The translations under genes were made by a program, and so were the position numbers. DNA of 64,000 nucleotides from Mesobaculum littorinae (lineage in GTDB: Bacteria > Pseudomonadota > Alphaproteobacteria > Rhodobacterales > Rhodobacteraceae): positions 1 to 64,000 of the forward strand of contig NZ_RQXX01000006.1 of NCBI RefSeq assembly GCF_004011175.1, given 5' to 3'. Every line of letters begins with the position of its first letter. Position 1 is the first letter of the stretch. Positions 48,137 to 57,331 of this stretch are shown piece by piece. The notes beneath the pieces are model-generated. The model saw only the letters and a list, made by a program, of their open reading frames with translations. It did not search any database and was not told where the DNA came from.

Positions 48137-48365
48137 CCCACCTCCCCCCGAACAACCCCGGCACGCCCCGGTCAACGGGCCGTGTCGGCCCTGTTTGGGG
48201 GGCCACCCTTTGCGTGGGCCCGGGCGCCCGGTACCCCCATGCTTTTCGAAATCTCTCGCATCCGGCTCCGGGCCATCCGCGGGCGCTCCGAGTCTATCCG
48301 CACACCGGGGCAGTCCACGCCCCCCGACCATCCGCGCCCCTGACAGTCAGGCGCGACCGCGCCGC

Positions 48366-48791
48366 TCAGAGATTGGCAGGCGCCGCCTCGGATGACAGGG
48401 CGATCATTCTCTGGGCGACCTCGGCATAGGCCGCGCCCCATGCCGCGCGCATCTCGGGCGTCAGGCGATCGCCCAGGATGTCATCCAGCGTGCCCAGGAA
48501 CGCGATCCCGACCGCATTGTAATGCGCCGGCACCGCGCCATAGGCCGCGTGACGCAACGCAAGGGGCCGCAGCAGCCCGCGCAGCTTTTCCTCGTCATCC
48601 GCGGCGCGCAGGATCGCCGTGACCATCGTCACCAGCATTTCGACCTGCGGCGCGATGTCTTCGCCGAACATCGGGCGCACCTGCGGCGCCATCGCGAAAA
48701 GCCGGGAATAAAGAAGCGTGCCCGCCTGCCGTTTGCGGCGGTAGATCGTGGAGAAACTGGCCTTCACCAGCTGCATCTGTTCGGGTGTCAT
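48366..48791 (-). CDS. Single-domain globin
   Basis: A 141-residue haem protein of the flavohaemoglobin-like globin family without a reductase domain. Proximal His81 lies in LRPLALRHAAYGA, Tyr28 in GTLLYSRLFAMAP is the likely B10 residue, and MRPMFG-like (VRPMFGEDI) marks the CD region. It could bind O2 or NO. The open frame reaches 49994 but overlaps the transglutaminase gene; the ATG at 48791 is family-typical. It ends 229 bp from convergent xylA. Confidence 0.9.
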   Translation of the reverse strand: MTPEQMQLVKASFSTIYRRKRQAGTLLYSRLFAMAPQVRPMFGEDIAPQVEMLVTMVTAILRAADDEEKLRGLLRPLALRHAAYGAVPAHYNAVGIAFLGTLDDILGDRLTPEMRAAWGAAYAEVAQRMIALSSEAAPANL

Positions 48792-48857
48792 GGCTGTACC
48801 TCCGGGTCGCGCCTGACTAGCGCAACAGGGTGAACCCGGGGTTAACCTCGTGGTGCC

Positions 48858-48901
48858 GCCCCCCTTTTTCCGACCCTCACATGGGCCATGGAAAGGGGGG
48901 C
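48858..48901 (-). terminator. Hairpin terminator after the transglutaminase gene
   Basis: GCCCCCCTTT(TT)CC at 48858-48871 pairs with GGAAAGGGGGGC at 48890-48901, with an 18-nt loop. On the minus strand it starts 7 nt after the transglutaminase stop, and the A/T-rich middle of the arms provides a T-containing 3' side. It also precedes the globin gene. Confidence 0.55.
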
Positions 48902-48907
48902 TGCTGA

Positions 48908-51900
48908 TCAGAGCGGTTGCGGCGGGCGTCGCAGGTCCAGCGTTGCGGGAAACTCGGGGTGGGGCATCTCGGGCACCGGCCGGTAGGACCCCGGCGTATG
49001 CCCGTGCGCCTGGAACCGCGCGAGGCGCCGCGCCTCGGCCTCGTTTCCATTGACCGGGAAGGTGTCGTAGTTCCGCCCGCCGGGATGGGCCACGTGGTAG
49101 ACACAGCCGCCCAGCGCCCGCCCGGTCCAGGTGTCGAAGACATCGAAGGTCAGCGGCGCGTCGACAGGCAGCGTGGGATGCAGCGCCAGCGGCGGCTGCC
49201 ACGCCTTGTAGCGCACCCCCGCCACCCGCGCCCCGCCCGGAACGGACGTCAGCGGCACGGTTCGGCGGTTGCAGGTGACGGCATAGCGGTCGGGGTCGGC
49301 GGCTTTGAGCTTGACCTGAACCCGCTCGACCGAGCTGTCGGTGTAACGCACCGTGCCGCCGATGGCGCCGGTTTCGCCCAGCACGTGCCATGGCTCCAGC
49401 GCCTGACGCAGCTCGAGCGTCGCGCCCTCGACCTCGATCTCGCCGCAGAAGGGAAAGCGGAACTCGGCCTGCGCCGCGAACCACTCGGGCCGCAGGTCGA
49501 AACCGTGGTCGCGCAGGTCGGCCAGCACCTCGAGGAAATCTGTCCAGATATGTTCGGGCAGCATGAAGCGGTCGTGCAGCGCGGTCCCCCATCGGCTGGG
49601 ACGCCCCTGCAGCGGCGCGTTCCAGAACCGCGCGATCAGGGCACGCAGCAAAAGCTGTTGCGCCAGGCTCATCCGCGGGTCGGGCGGCATCTCGAAACCG
49701 CGAAACTCGACAAGACCCAGCCGACCGGTGGGGCCGTCGGGCGAATAAAGCTTGTCGATGCAGATCTCGGCGCGGTGGGTGTTGCCGGTGACGTCGATCA
49801 GGATGTTGCGCAGAAGCCGGTCGGTCAGCCACGGCGCAGGCGCGTCGCCCTGCCCCGGCGCGGGGATCTGCGCCAGCGCGATCTCGAGCTCGTAGAGGCT
49901 GTCGTGTCGCGCCTCGTCGATCCGCGGCGCCTGGGATGTGGGCCCGATGAAGAGCCCGGCAAAGAGGTAGGACAACGACGGATGCCGGTTCCACTGCAGG
50001 ATCAGCGATTTCAGCAGGTCGGGCCGCCGCAGGAAGGGACTGTCGTCCGGGGTCGCCCCGCCGACGACGACGTGGTTGCCGCCGCCGGTGCCCGTATGCC
50101 GCCCGTCGATCATGAACTTGTCGGCGCCCAGCCGGGTCTGGCGGGCCTCTTCATAGATCGCCTCGGTCGTGGCGACGCACTCCTCCCAGTCGTGTGCGGG
50201 ATGGATGTTGACCTCGATCACCCCGGGGTCGGGCGCCACCCGGATGACATTCAGCCGGGGATCGTCGGGCGGCGCGTAGCCCTCGATATGCACGGGCAGA
50301 CCAAGGTCCTTCGCCGTCGCCTCGGCCACGGCCAGAAGCTCGAGATAGGCGTCGGCCGATTCCACCGGGGGCATGAAGACGCACAGCCGCCCGTCGCGCG
50401 GCTCGACCGAAATCGCGGTGCGCACCGGGTCGGCGCCGCTGCCGATCTGCTGGGCGACGACCTCCTGCACCGGCCCGGAAGCGGTGAAGCGCGCGGCGTG
50501 CTGCGCCGATCCGGGCGCGGCACCGGCCGGGGCCTCCGGCGCGCCATGGCCCGGAACGCGCCGCGGCGCGAGGTCGGGCAGCGGGCCACGGGGGGCGCTG
50601 GGGTCGGTCACGTAGGTATAGGGGTACTCGGCCTCGGGCAGGTGCGGCAGCGATTCCAGAGGCAGGCGATAGCCCACGGGGCTGTCGCCGGGGATCAGGA
50701 ACAGGTGGTCGCGCCGCAGGCTCCACCTTTCGCTCAGCCACCCGGGCCGGGCCGCCGCCTGCGCCTGCTGCACCCGCTGGTCCAGCTTGATCGGCAGCAC
50801 GTGGCCCGAGGGATCTGTCAGCCCGCGGCCAAAGACGCGGGCGATGCGGTGCCGCTCCTCGGGATCGCGCAGCTTGGGGTTCTCGGGCGTGACGTTGTCG
50901 GGCAGATTGCCCTCTTTCAGAACCCACTGCGCCGGATCCTCGTAGGCGGGCAGCACGTTCTCGGGGGGCACGCCCAACCGCTCGGCCATGCCGCGCATGA
51001 AGGCGTCGGACTGCGCCGGGCCCGCGCCGGTGTCGGCGCCTTCCTCGGCCACCAGTCCGGCATCGGCCCACACCGGCTTTCCGTCTCGCCGCCAGTAAAG
51101 CGAGAAGGTCCAGCGCGGCAGCGTCTCGCCCGGGTACCACTTGCCCTGACCGTAGTGCAGGAACCCGCCCGGGGCGAAACGGTCGCGCAGGCGACGGATC
51201 AGGGTATCGGCCAGCTCGCGCTTGGTGGGCCCAACGGCGGCGGTGTTCCACTCGGCCGCCTCGAAATCGTCGATCGACACGAAGGTGGGCTCGCCCCCCA
51301 TGGTCAGCCGCACGTCGCCCGCCTCGAGCGCCGCGTCGACCTTGCGGCCCAGCGCGTTCAGCGCGTCCCAGCTTTCGTCCGAAAAGGGCTTCGTGATGCG
51401 CGGATGCTCGGCCATGCGCCGCACCTGCATGTCGAAGTCGAAATCGACCTCGGCAAAGCTCGCCACGCCCGAAATCGGGGCGGCGTTGGCGTAGTGCGGG
51501 GTCGCGGCGAGGGGGATGTGGCTTTCCCCGGTCAGAAGCCCGCTGGTCGGATCGAAGCCGACCCACCCCGCGCCGGGCAGGTAGACCTCGACCCAGGCGT
51601 GCAGGTCGGTGAAATCGACATCCGTCCCCGAGGGCCCGTCCAGCGCCTCGAGGTCGGGTTTCAGCTGGATCAGGTAGCCCGAGGTGAAGCGCGCGGCGAA
51701 GCCCAGGTTGCGCAGGATCTGGACCAGCAGCCACGAACTGTCGCGGCACGAGGCGGTGCCGCGTTCGAACGTCTGCTCGGGCGTCTGCACGCCGGGCTCC
51801 ATCCGGATAACATAGCCGATCTCCTGCGACAGCCGGGCATTCAGACCGACAAGGAAATCGACGGTGCCCTGCGTGTCGCGCGGGATCGTATCGAGAAAGG

Positions 51901-52285
51901 CGCGCAACCGCGGTCCCGCCGGCTCGGGCGTGCGATAGATCGACAAATCCGGCGCCAGGTCGGCGGGATAGTCGAAGGGCCACTCCTGCGCCGTCTCCTC
52001 GACGAAGAAATCGAAGGGGTTGTAGACCGACATGTCGGCGACGAGGTCGACCTCGATCTTCAACTCGCGCACAGGCTCGGGGAAGACGAAGCGCGCCAGC
52101 CAGTTGCCGTAGGGGTCCTGCTGGTGGTTGACGAAGTGCCCGCCCGGGCTGACCTTCAGCGAATGCGAGATGACGCGGGTGCGCGATTGCGGCGCCGGAC
52201 GCAGCCGGATCACCTGCGGGCCCAGCGTCACGGGCCGGTCGTAGCGATAGTGCGTCCGGTGGTAGATACTCGCGGTAATCGGCAT
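48908..52285 (-). CDS. Transglutaminase-like protein fused to DUF2126
   Basis: A 1125-residue protein. Residues 1-100 form a transglutaminase N-terminal domain ([20 protein letters not shown]). The transglutaminase-like core has the catalytic triad Cys180 ([10 protein letters not shown]), His229 ([11 protein letters not shown]) and Asp245 (FDPTSG). A DUF2126-type C-terminal half follows (from about 330: [43 protein letters not shown]). Probably a cytosolic protease or transglutaminase; function unknown. The start at 52285 (MPITASIYH) fits the domain start, though the frame opens at 52348. Confidence 0.88.
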   Translation of the reverse strand: MPITASIYHRTHYRYDRPVTLGPQVIRLRPAPQSRTRVISHSLKVSPGGHFVNHQQDPYGNWLARFVFPEPVRELKIEVDLVADMSVYNPFDFFVEETAQEWPFDYPADLAPDLSIYRTPEPAGPRLRAFLDTIPRDTQGTVDFLVGLNARLSQEIGYVIRMEPGVQTPEQTFERGTASCRDSSWLLVQILRNLGFAARFTSGYLIQLKPDLEALDGPSGTDVDFTDLHAWVEVYLPGAGWVGFDPTSGLLTGESHIPLAATPHYANAAPISGVASFAEVDFDFDMQVRRMAEHPRITKPFSDESWDALNALGRKVDAALEAGDVRLTMGGEPTFVSIDDFEAAEWNTAAVGPTKRELADTLIRRLRDRFAPGGFLHYGQGKWYPGETLPRWTFSLYWRRDGKPVWADAGLVAEEGADTGAGPAQSDAFMRGMAERLGVPPENVLPAYEDPAQWVLKEGNLPDNVTPENPKLRDPEERHRIARVFGRGLTDPSGHVLPIKLDQRVQQAQAAARPGWLSERWSLRRDHLFLIPGDSPVGYRLPLESLPHLPEAEYPYTYVTDPSAPRGPLPDLAPRRVPGHGAPEAPAGAAPGSAQHAARFTASGPVQEVVAQQIGSGADPVRTAISVEPRDGRLCVFMPPVESADAYLELLAVAEATAKDLGLPVHIEGYAPPDDPRLNVIRVAPDPGVIEVNIHPAHDWEECVATTEAIYEEARQTRLGADKFMIDGRHTGTGGGNHVVVGGATPDDSPFLRRPDLLKSLILQWNRHPSLSYLFAGLFIGPTSQAPRIDEARHDSLYELEIALAQIPAPGQGDAPAPWLTDRLLRNILIDVTGNTHRAEICIDKLYSPDGPTGRLGLVEFRGFEMPPDPRMSLAQQLLLRALIARFWNAPLQGRPSRWGTALHDRFMLPEHIWTDFLEVLADLRDHGFDLRPEWFAAQAEFRFPFCGEIEVEGATLELRQALEPWHVLGETGAIGGTVRYTDSSVERVQVKLKAADPDRYAVTCNRRTVPLTSVPGGARVAGVRYKAWQPPLALHPTLPVDAPLTFDVFDTWTGRALGGCVYHVAHPGGRNYDTFPVNGNEAEARRLARFQAHGHTPGSYRPVPEMPHPEFPATLDLRRPPQPL

Positions 52286-52444
52286 TGGCGGTTCCGTTGC
52301 TTTCGTTTGACGCGACCGTTCCACAGTTTCCTTGCCTATACCAGCCACACATCCGCCCCGGGGCGCCGTAAACAGGGTCCATTTTCACGCTGAGATCACG
52401 GCAAACGTGATCGTATACGGATTGGAAATCTCTGAGGAGACAGG

Positions 52445-54424
52445 ATGAATTCCGATTCGCCGCGGTTTGGCCCCACGCGACGCGACACACTGGTCGGCGA
52501 TGCGCTCTCGCCCTTGCCGACCCTCACCGATCGCCAGGCCACCGCGGCCGAGGATCCTGCCTTCAAGGCTGCAAAGGGGCTGCCGCATGATTCCATGGGG
52601 CGGGTCGACCCCGAGATGATCCGTGCGATGCGTGAGAGGTTGAACGGATCGGGTGCCGCCCTCGACACCCGTCCCGAACGGCGGGTCGGCGCCGCCTGCA
52701 CCGATGCGCCCGTCGCCACCCGCGTGGACGACAGGTGCGACGGCACATCGGCCGGGCCGTGGATGTACCATGTCCTTGACCGTGACGGACAGGTCCGCTC
52801 GCCGCACCGGCTTTGGCCCGGCGTCGACAGCCGGCTGACCAAGGACGGCGGGGTGCCGCTGGCCCCCGCCCTGCCGCCGCCCCCCGCCCCCGCAGGCGCC
52901 GAGGCCGAGGCCGAGATGGCCGAGCTTTACGCCATGGCGCTGGTGCGCGATGTGCCCTTCGCCGCGATGGGCGATCCGGGGCACCGGGTCGACCCCGACG
53001 GGCACACGCCCTTCGTGCTGTCGGACCTTTTGCGTGAAATGGCGCGGTTCGACTGGTTCGGCGGCGCGGCGACCGACGGACCGCTAAGCCGCCGCGCCGC
53101 GGCACGGCGCGCCGCCCGACGCGACGATGCGGGGCGGCTGCTGCCCGGACGGCTGTTCCAGGGCAGTGCAGGCGCCCGGCCCCGCCCCGCCCTGTCGCCG
53201 CTTCTGCACCTCGGGACCGAGGGCGACGGCACGGGCCGTGCGGCACTGGCGGGCTGTAGCTTCGACATGACCGTCGCCGCCCCTGCCTCGGGGCGGGAAT
53301 ACCTTTGCGACTGGTTCGAGTGGCTGGACGCGCAGGGCGGGGCGGCGCATGTCGCCCGCCACGAGCCGCGCCGCGTGCGGCTGCCACAGACCCCCCGCGA
53401 TCTGGCCGGGCTGGTGCAGACCCGGCCGGCCGAGACGCCGATATCGGCCGCGGCACTGACGCTGCTTCGTGCAGGCGCGGGCTTCGACCCCGGACTGCCG
53501 GACCCCAGCGGCGCCACGCGGCTGGACGACGCGCTGGCCGAGCCTGCCGCGCTGGTCGCGCTGATCGCCGATGTCTGCGAAGAGGCGCGGCTGGCCGTGC
53601 TGCGCTCGCCGGGCCTGCTGGGCCTTCGCGCCCGGCCCGAGGCGACGGCAGCGCGGCTGCACACCGCGATCAACGGGCAAAGCCACCTGCTGGGGCCTGC
53701 GGCGGCGGCGCAGGTCCGGCTGGCGGATCACATCGCCCTTCGCGCGCCTGCGCTTGTCTGCTGGAGCGATGCGCTGACCCGGCGCCAGCGGCGCGACAGC
53801 GCGGTCGCCCGCGCGCTGGTCCCGAACCCGGCGGCGCCGCGCCCCGCCCTGCCGCGGGCGATCACCTGCATGATGCTGCCCGTGGCCTGGCCCGCGGGTG
53901 CCCCGCCGCACCCCGCCCACGCGCTGGCCTACGCCGCCGCGGCGGGGGCCGGGGTGACGCTGCTGAAGGCGCTGTTGCGCCTGCAGCGCGGTGATCGGGC
54001 GCTGCAGCTGCGGGACCTGTCCCTGCCGGACGGTCCGGCGCGCGGGGGGGCGGACGGGGGTGCGGATGGCGATGGCCCGACGACGTTGATCGACGATCTC
54101 GACACCCTTGCCGCCAACCTTGCCGACGGGATGCGCTTTGCCGGCGTCGGCTGGGCCAGTGACGCTTACGAAGGCCTGCGCTTCGGCGAGCGGGTCGCGA
54201 CGGGGTTCATCGAAACCTGCCTGAGCGAGGCGCATCAGCCAGCGGTGCTGAGCTTTCCTGATTTCGACCATCGCCGGGTCGCCGTCGCGCACCTGGGACA
54301 GGGCCGGACCCGCACCGCGATCCAGGGCCTGGCCGGGCCGGACTGGTGGGACGCGGCAACGCGCGCCTATCCGGACCTTGTCGAACGCCCCGCCCGCGCC
54401 CGGCCACGGCACTGCCGACCGTAG
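52445..54424 (+). CDS. Vanadium-dependent haloperoxidase-family protein with altered active site
   Basis: A 659-residue protein with features of the vanadium haloperoxidase/PAP2 fold: AELYAMALVRDVPFAAM, LFQGSAGARPRPALSPLL, REYLCDWFEWLDAQGG, DLAGLVQTRPAETPISAAAL and the C-terminal AGVGWASDAYEGLRFGERVA. In active enzymes the SGH(A) acid-base motif and the GVHYR vanadate-ligand His are invariant. Here the aligned segments read LAY (within HPAHALAYAAAAGAGVTLLK) and GVGWAS, so both key His residues are lost (to Tyr and Gly). I interpret a pseudoenzyme or an enzyme of altered chemistry. No signal peptide. GAGGAG lies 6 nt upstream of the ATG. The class V aminotransferase follows 133 bp later. Confidence 0.75.
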   Translation: MNSDSPRFGPTRRDTLVGDALSPLPTLTDRQATAAEDPAFKAAKGLPHDSMGRVDPEMIRAMRERLNGSGAALDTRPERRVGAACTDAPVATRVDDRCDGTSAGPWMYHVLDRDGQVRSPHRLWPGVDSRLTKDGGVPLAPALPPPPAPAGAEAEAEMAELYAMALVRDVPFAAMGDPGHRVDPDGHTPFVLSDLLREMARFDWFGGAATDGPLSRRAAARRAARRDDAGRLLPGRLFQGSAGARPRPALSPLLHLGTEGDGTGRAALAGCSFDMTVAAPASGREYLCDWFEWLDAQGGAAHVARHEPRRVRLPQTPRDLAGLVQTRPAETPISAAALTLLRAGAGFDPGLPDPSGATRLDDALAEPAALVALIADVCEEARLAVLRSPGLLGLRARPEATAARLHTAINGQSHLLGPAAAAQVRLADHIALRAPALVCWSDALTRRQRRDSAVARALVPNPAAPRPALPRAITCMMLPVAWPAGAPPHPAHALAYAAAAGAGVTLLKALLRLQRGDRALQLRDLSLPDGPARGGADGGADGDGPTTLIDDLDTLAANLADGMRFAGVGWASDAYEGLRFGERVATGFIETCLSEAHQPAVLSFPDFDHRRVAVAHLGQGRTRTAIQGLAGPDWWDAATRAYPDLVERPARARPRHCRP

Positions 54425-54557
54425 AGCCGTGCGGTCGGCAGAGCGAACCTGACCACCGACACGGTCCGGCCCGGGACCCGGGGCGGCGCGGTGCCGGGCT
54501 GGCCATACCTCCGGCGTCATCCTATTGCTGGGGGCAGAAACGCTTCATTTGCGAGAC

Positions 54558-55823
54558 ATGGACATGCTGGGATCCGACCCAACCCTGATCGACGACGTGC
54601 GCGCGCGGTTCGCCCATGTCGACCGCTGCCCCTTTACCGGCGAGCGGATCTTCTTCGAGAACGCCGGCGGGGCCCTGACGTTGCAAAGCGTGGTCGACCG
54701 CAGCGCCGAACTTGCCGCAATTCCCGACAACCAGGGCCGCGACAACCCGGCCTCGGCCGCGCTGATGGAGATGATCGCCGAGGGCCGGGCCGATGCGGCG
54801 ACCTTCTTCAACGCCCCCGAAAGCGGGCAGATCATCGTCGGCGAAAGCGGGACCGAGTTGCTGTTTCGCCTGATCTCGGTCGCGATCCTCGGCGCGGGGC
54901 CCGGCGGGCATGTCCTGGGATCCACGCTGGAACATCCGGCCTCGGCCTCGGCCTGCCGCCGCTGGGCCGAGGTCGCGGGCGTGCCCTATATCACCGTGCC
55001 GCACGACGATGCCACGGGCACCGTCACGGCCGAGGAGTATGCCGCCCATGCGACGCCCGAAACCCGCGTCGCCACGATCCTGCACACCTCGCCCGTGACG
55101 GGCATGGGCGTGGACGTGAGAGCGGTGGCCGCGGCGATCCGCAAGGTCGCGCCCGAGTGCCTGATCATCGTCGACGGGATCCAGCATGCCGCGCACGGGC
55201 ATGTCGACGTCGCGGCCTATGGCATCGACGGCTACGTGATCTCGCCCTACAAGGCGTTTTCGCGCCATGGCTACGGGCTGGCTTGGCTGTCTGACCGGCT
55301 GACAGCCCTGCCCCACAACGCGCTGACCGGCGCGCCCGCCGGCCAGTGGGAGCTGGGCACCCGTGACACCGGCGCCTATGCGACGTTTTCGGAAGTCGTG
55401 CGCTATCTCGACTGGCTGGGCGAGCGGCTGGGCGAAACCGGCCCCCGCCGTGCCCGGATCGAGGCCGCCGCGACGGCGATCCACGACCACGAGGCCGACC
55501 TTTGCCGCGCGATGATCCACGGCACCGGCAACCAGGCCGGGCTGGCCGACCTGCCGGGGGTGGGCATTCTTGGCGGTGTCGAGAACCCGGCGCGCGAGGG
55601 GCTGGTGTCGATCACCGTCGAGGGGATGGGGGCCGTGGACGTGGTCTCGGCCCTGCGGGACCGCGGCATCCGGGTGCATGCGCGCAAGGCGGACCACTAC
55701 TCGGGCAATATCCTGACGCCGCTGGGGCTGGAGACCTGCACGCGGGTGTCGATGTGCCATTACAACACCGAAGCCGAGGTGGCGACGTTTCTTGCCGCGA
55801 TGCGGGAGATCGTGGGGGACTAG
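54558..55823 (+). CDS. Class V aminotransferase (cysteine desulfurase-like fold)
   Basis: A 421-residue PLP enzyme. The fold signatures are IFFENAGGALTLQSVVDR at the N-terminus, IIVGESGTELLFRLISVAIL, LGSTLEHPASASACRRW, DGIQHAAHGHVDVAAYG and the PLP-lysine loop VISPYKAFSRHGYGLAWL. The catalytic Cys loop of true desulfurases is not evident. The substrate is unknown. The first in-frame TTG is at 54525; ATG 54558 is preferred. Tandem hairpins and a repeated intergenic element follow its stop, before convergent tauD-type gene. Confidence 0.82.
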   Translation: MDMLGSDPTLIDDVRARFAHVDRCPFTGERIFFENAGGALTLQSVVDRSAELAAIPDNQGRDNPASAALMEMIAEGRADAATFFNAPESGQIIVGESGTELLFRLISVAILGAGPGGHVLGSTLEHPASASACRRWAEVAGVPYITVPHDDATGTVTAEEYAAHATPETRVATILHTSPVTGMGVDVRAVAAAIRKVAPECLIIVDGIQHAAHGHVDVAAYGIDGYVISPYKAFSRHGYGLAWLSDRLTALPHNALTGAPAGQWELGTRDTGAYATFSEVVRYLDWLGERLGETGPRRARIEAAATAIHDHEADLCRAMIHGTGNQAGLADLPGVGILGGVENPAREGLVSITVEGMGAVDVVSALRDRGIRVHARKADHYSGNILTPLGLETCTRVSMCHYNTEAEVATFLAAMREIVGD

Positions 55824-55833
55824 GACCCCCGTT

Positions 55834-55876
55834 GCGACGCGCGGGCGCGTCGCCCCAGGCAGGGGGTTCCACCCCC
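55834..55876 (+). terminator. Tandem hairpin terminator between convergent genes
   Basis: Stem 1 is GCGACGCG / CGCGTCGC (55834-55853) with a CGGG loop; stem 2 is GGGGGT / ACCCCC (55862-55876) with a TCC loop. They lie 11 bp after the aminotransferase stop and before the convergent dioxygenase stop at 55938. Confidence 0.65.
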
Positions 55877-55880
55877 CGCA

Positions 55881-55910
55881 CCCCCCGGGAGTATTTTGGA
55901 AGAGAAGAAG
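55881..55910 (+). repeat. Dispersed intergenic repeat, copy 1
   Basis: CCCCCCGGGAGTATTTTGGA then AGAGAAGAAG. A near-identical 31-nt copy lies inverted at 63190-63220 after another GC hairpin. It matches, to my recollection, a widespread Rhodobacterales intergenic element. It sits in the gap between convergent genes. Confidence 0.6.
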
Positions 55911-55937
55911 GAAGAAGAGTCGCGTTTCTGACGACAG

Positions 55938-56819
55938 TCAGCCTGCAAGGGCGAGCTCGGGGGCGCGGTCGTCGAGCGTGGTGGTGCGGCGCAGTTCGCG
56001 CGGTTCGTCGAGGTCGAAATGGCGACCGCGGTGCAGGGTCTGACGGTTGTCCCAGATGAGCGTGTCGCCCTCCTTCCACGTGTGGCGGTAGACGAAACGC
56101 GGGGCTGTCGCATGTTCGAGCAGATCCAGCAGGATCATCCGGCCTTCTGGCACGGTCATCCCCTCGATCCGGCGGGCGTGGACGCCGATGAAGAGATGCC
56201 GACGCCCCGTGCGCGGATTGGTGCGGACCACCGGCCACATCGCGGGATCGATCGCGGCGATCTGGTCGGCGTCGTAACTGTCGTCGCCCAGCAGGAAGCG
56301 CGAATGCAGCGCGAAGTGCTCGGCCATCCGGTCGTTGACCAGGTCCCTGATACGCGGGTCGAGTGCGTCGTAGGCCGCGCGCAGGTCGGCGAACTCGGTC
56401 TCTCCGCCCCATGAGGGGGTCCGCACCGAATGCAGCATGGAATACTTGGCTGCGGGCTTCTGGAACGAGCTGTCCGAGTGCCACAACTGGTTGGCGATGT
56501 TGTTGAGGATCCGCTTGTCGGTGCGCGCCGCCGGCTTTCCGTCCCGGCCTAGGTTCGAGATATCGCCGACCTCGGCCTCGGCGTTGCGGGCCTGCTTCAT
56601 CACCACCTTCTTGAACCCGATGTCGAGGGGGCCGAACTGGCGGGTAAAGGCCAGCTGTTCCTCGGTCGTCATCGGCTGATCCCGGATCAGGACAAGCGCG
56701 TGTTCGTCCATCAGGCGGTCGATCTCCTCGACCGCCTCCGGAGAAAGCGGCGCGCGGACGTCGAGGCCGCCGGTGATCGCCACGCCGAAGGGACCGTCTA
56801 GCGGTCGGGTCGTGAACAT
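55938..56819 (-). CDS. TauD/TfdA-type 2-oxoglutarate/Fe(II) dioxygenase
   Basis: A 293-residue non-haem iron oxygenase using 2-oxoglutarate and O2. The facial triad is His114 and Asp116 (LWHSDSSF) with a distal His near 263 (TLHRGRHF); the 2-oxoglutarate-binding Arg is in ELRRTTTL. N-terminal ALVLIRDQPMTTEEQLAFTR and GPLDIGF are family marks. GGGGGAGG lies 7 nt upstream of the ATG. 74 bp after the aconitase X small-subunit stop, so probably the third gene of that operon. Substrate unknown. Confidence 0.88.
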   Translation of the reverse strand: MFTTRPLDGPFGVAITGGLDVRAPLSPEAVEEIDRLMDEHALVLIRDQPMTTEEQLAFTRQFGPLDIGFKKVVMKQARNAEAEVGDISNLGRDGKPAARTDKRILNNIANQLWHSDSSFQKPAAKYSMLHSVRTPSWGGETEFADLRAAYDALDPRIRDLVNDRMAEHFALHSRFLLGDDSYDADQIAAIDPAMWPVVRTNPRTGRRHLFIGVHARRIEGMTVPEGRMILLDLLEHATAPRFVYRHTWKEGDTLIWDNRQTLHRGRHFDLDEPRELRRTTTLDDRAPELALAG

Positions 56820-56893
56820 GTGGGATCCTCCCCCCTTTGCGTCGGGCCGGGCTGCGGCACCTCCCTGCCGCGACCCCGCCCGGGATGGCCGCG

Positions 56894-57331
56894 TCAGGCG
56901 CGGTCGGCCTTCTTCGTCACCGTGATCGTGCCCGCGTCGGCGTCGACCTCGACCCAGTCGCCGGTTTCGATCGTCTCGAACGGATCGGCGTCGCAATCGG
57001 TCATCGCCGGCACCCGTGTCACCACGCAGCCCAGCGCCACCTTGGTCGTCAGCCGGGTGAAGATCATCGCCGCGGGGGCTACGCCATTCATCCGGCACAT
57101 GTGGAAATAGGCCGACCAACCCGAAGACCCCTTGGCCCCCGGAAACACCAGCACCTTGCCCGCGAAGCTTTGCCCGCGCAGTTCATGGCGCAGCTCGATG
57201 ATCGAGCCTTCGCGTTCGTTGATGCCGCCCCAGCCCGAGATCGTTTCGGTGGTGACCAGCGCCTCGCCGGAGGCCTTCCCGCCCACGACACGGCGGCCGC
57301 TGAGGGTGATCCTGTCCAGTGCCTTGTCCAT
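56894..57331 (-). CDS. Aconitase X small (swivel) subunit
   Basis: A 145-residue swivel-domain subunit of type II (split) aconitase X. The loop FPGAKGSSGWSAYF carries the catalytic Ser, and ISGWGGINEREG and TDCDADPFETI are family segments. It overlaps the large-subunit stop by one base (TGATG). Type II AcnX enzymes include cis-3-hydroxy-L-proline dehydratases; which reaction this pair does is not certain. Confidence 0.88.
   Translation of the reverse strand: MDKALDRITLSGRRVVGGKASGEALVTTETISGWGGINEREGSIIELRHELRGQSFAGKVLVFPGAKGSSGWSAYFHMCRMNGVAPAAMIFTRLTTKVALGCVVTRVPAMTDCDADPFETIETGDWVEVDADAGTITVTKKADRA

Noticed and set aside
48917-52393. An 1158-codon plus-strand frame antisense to the transglutaminase gene
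   Set aside because: Composition is Arg/Gly/Ala-rich without any recognisable motif; the minus-strand gene has clear catalytic residues.
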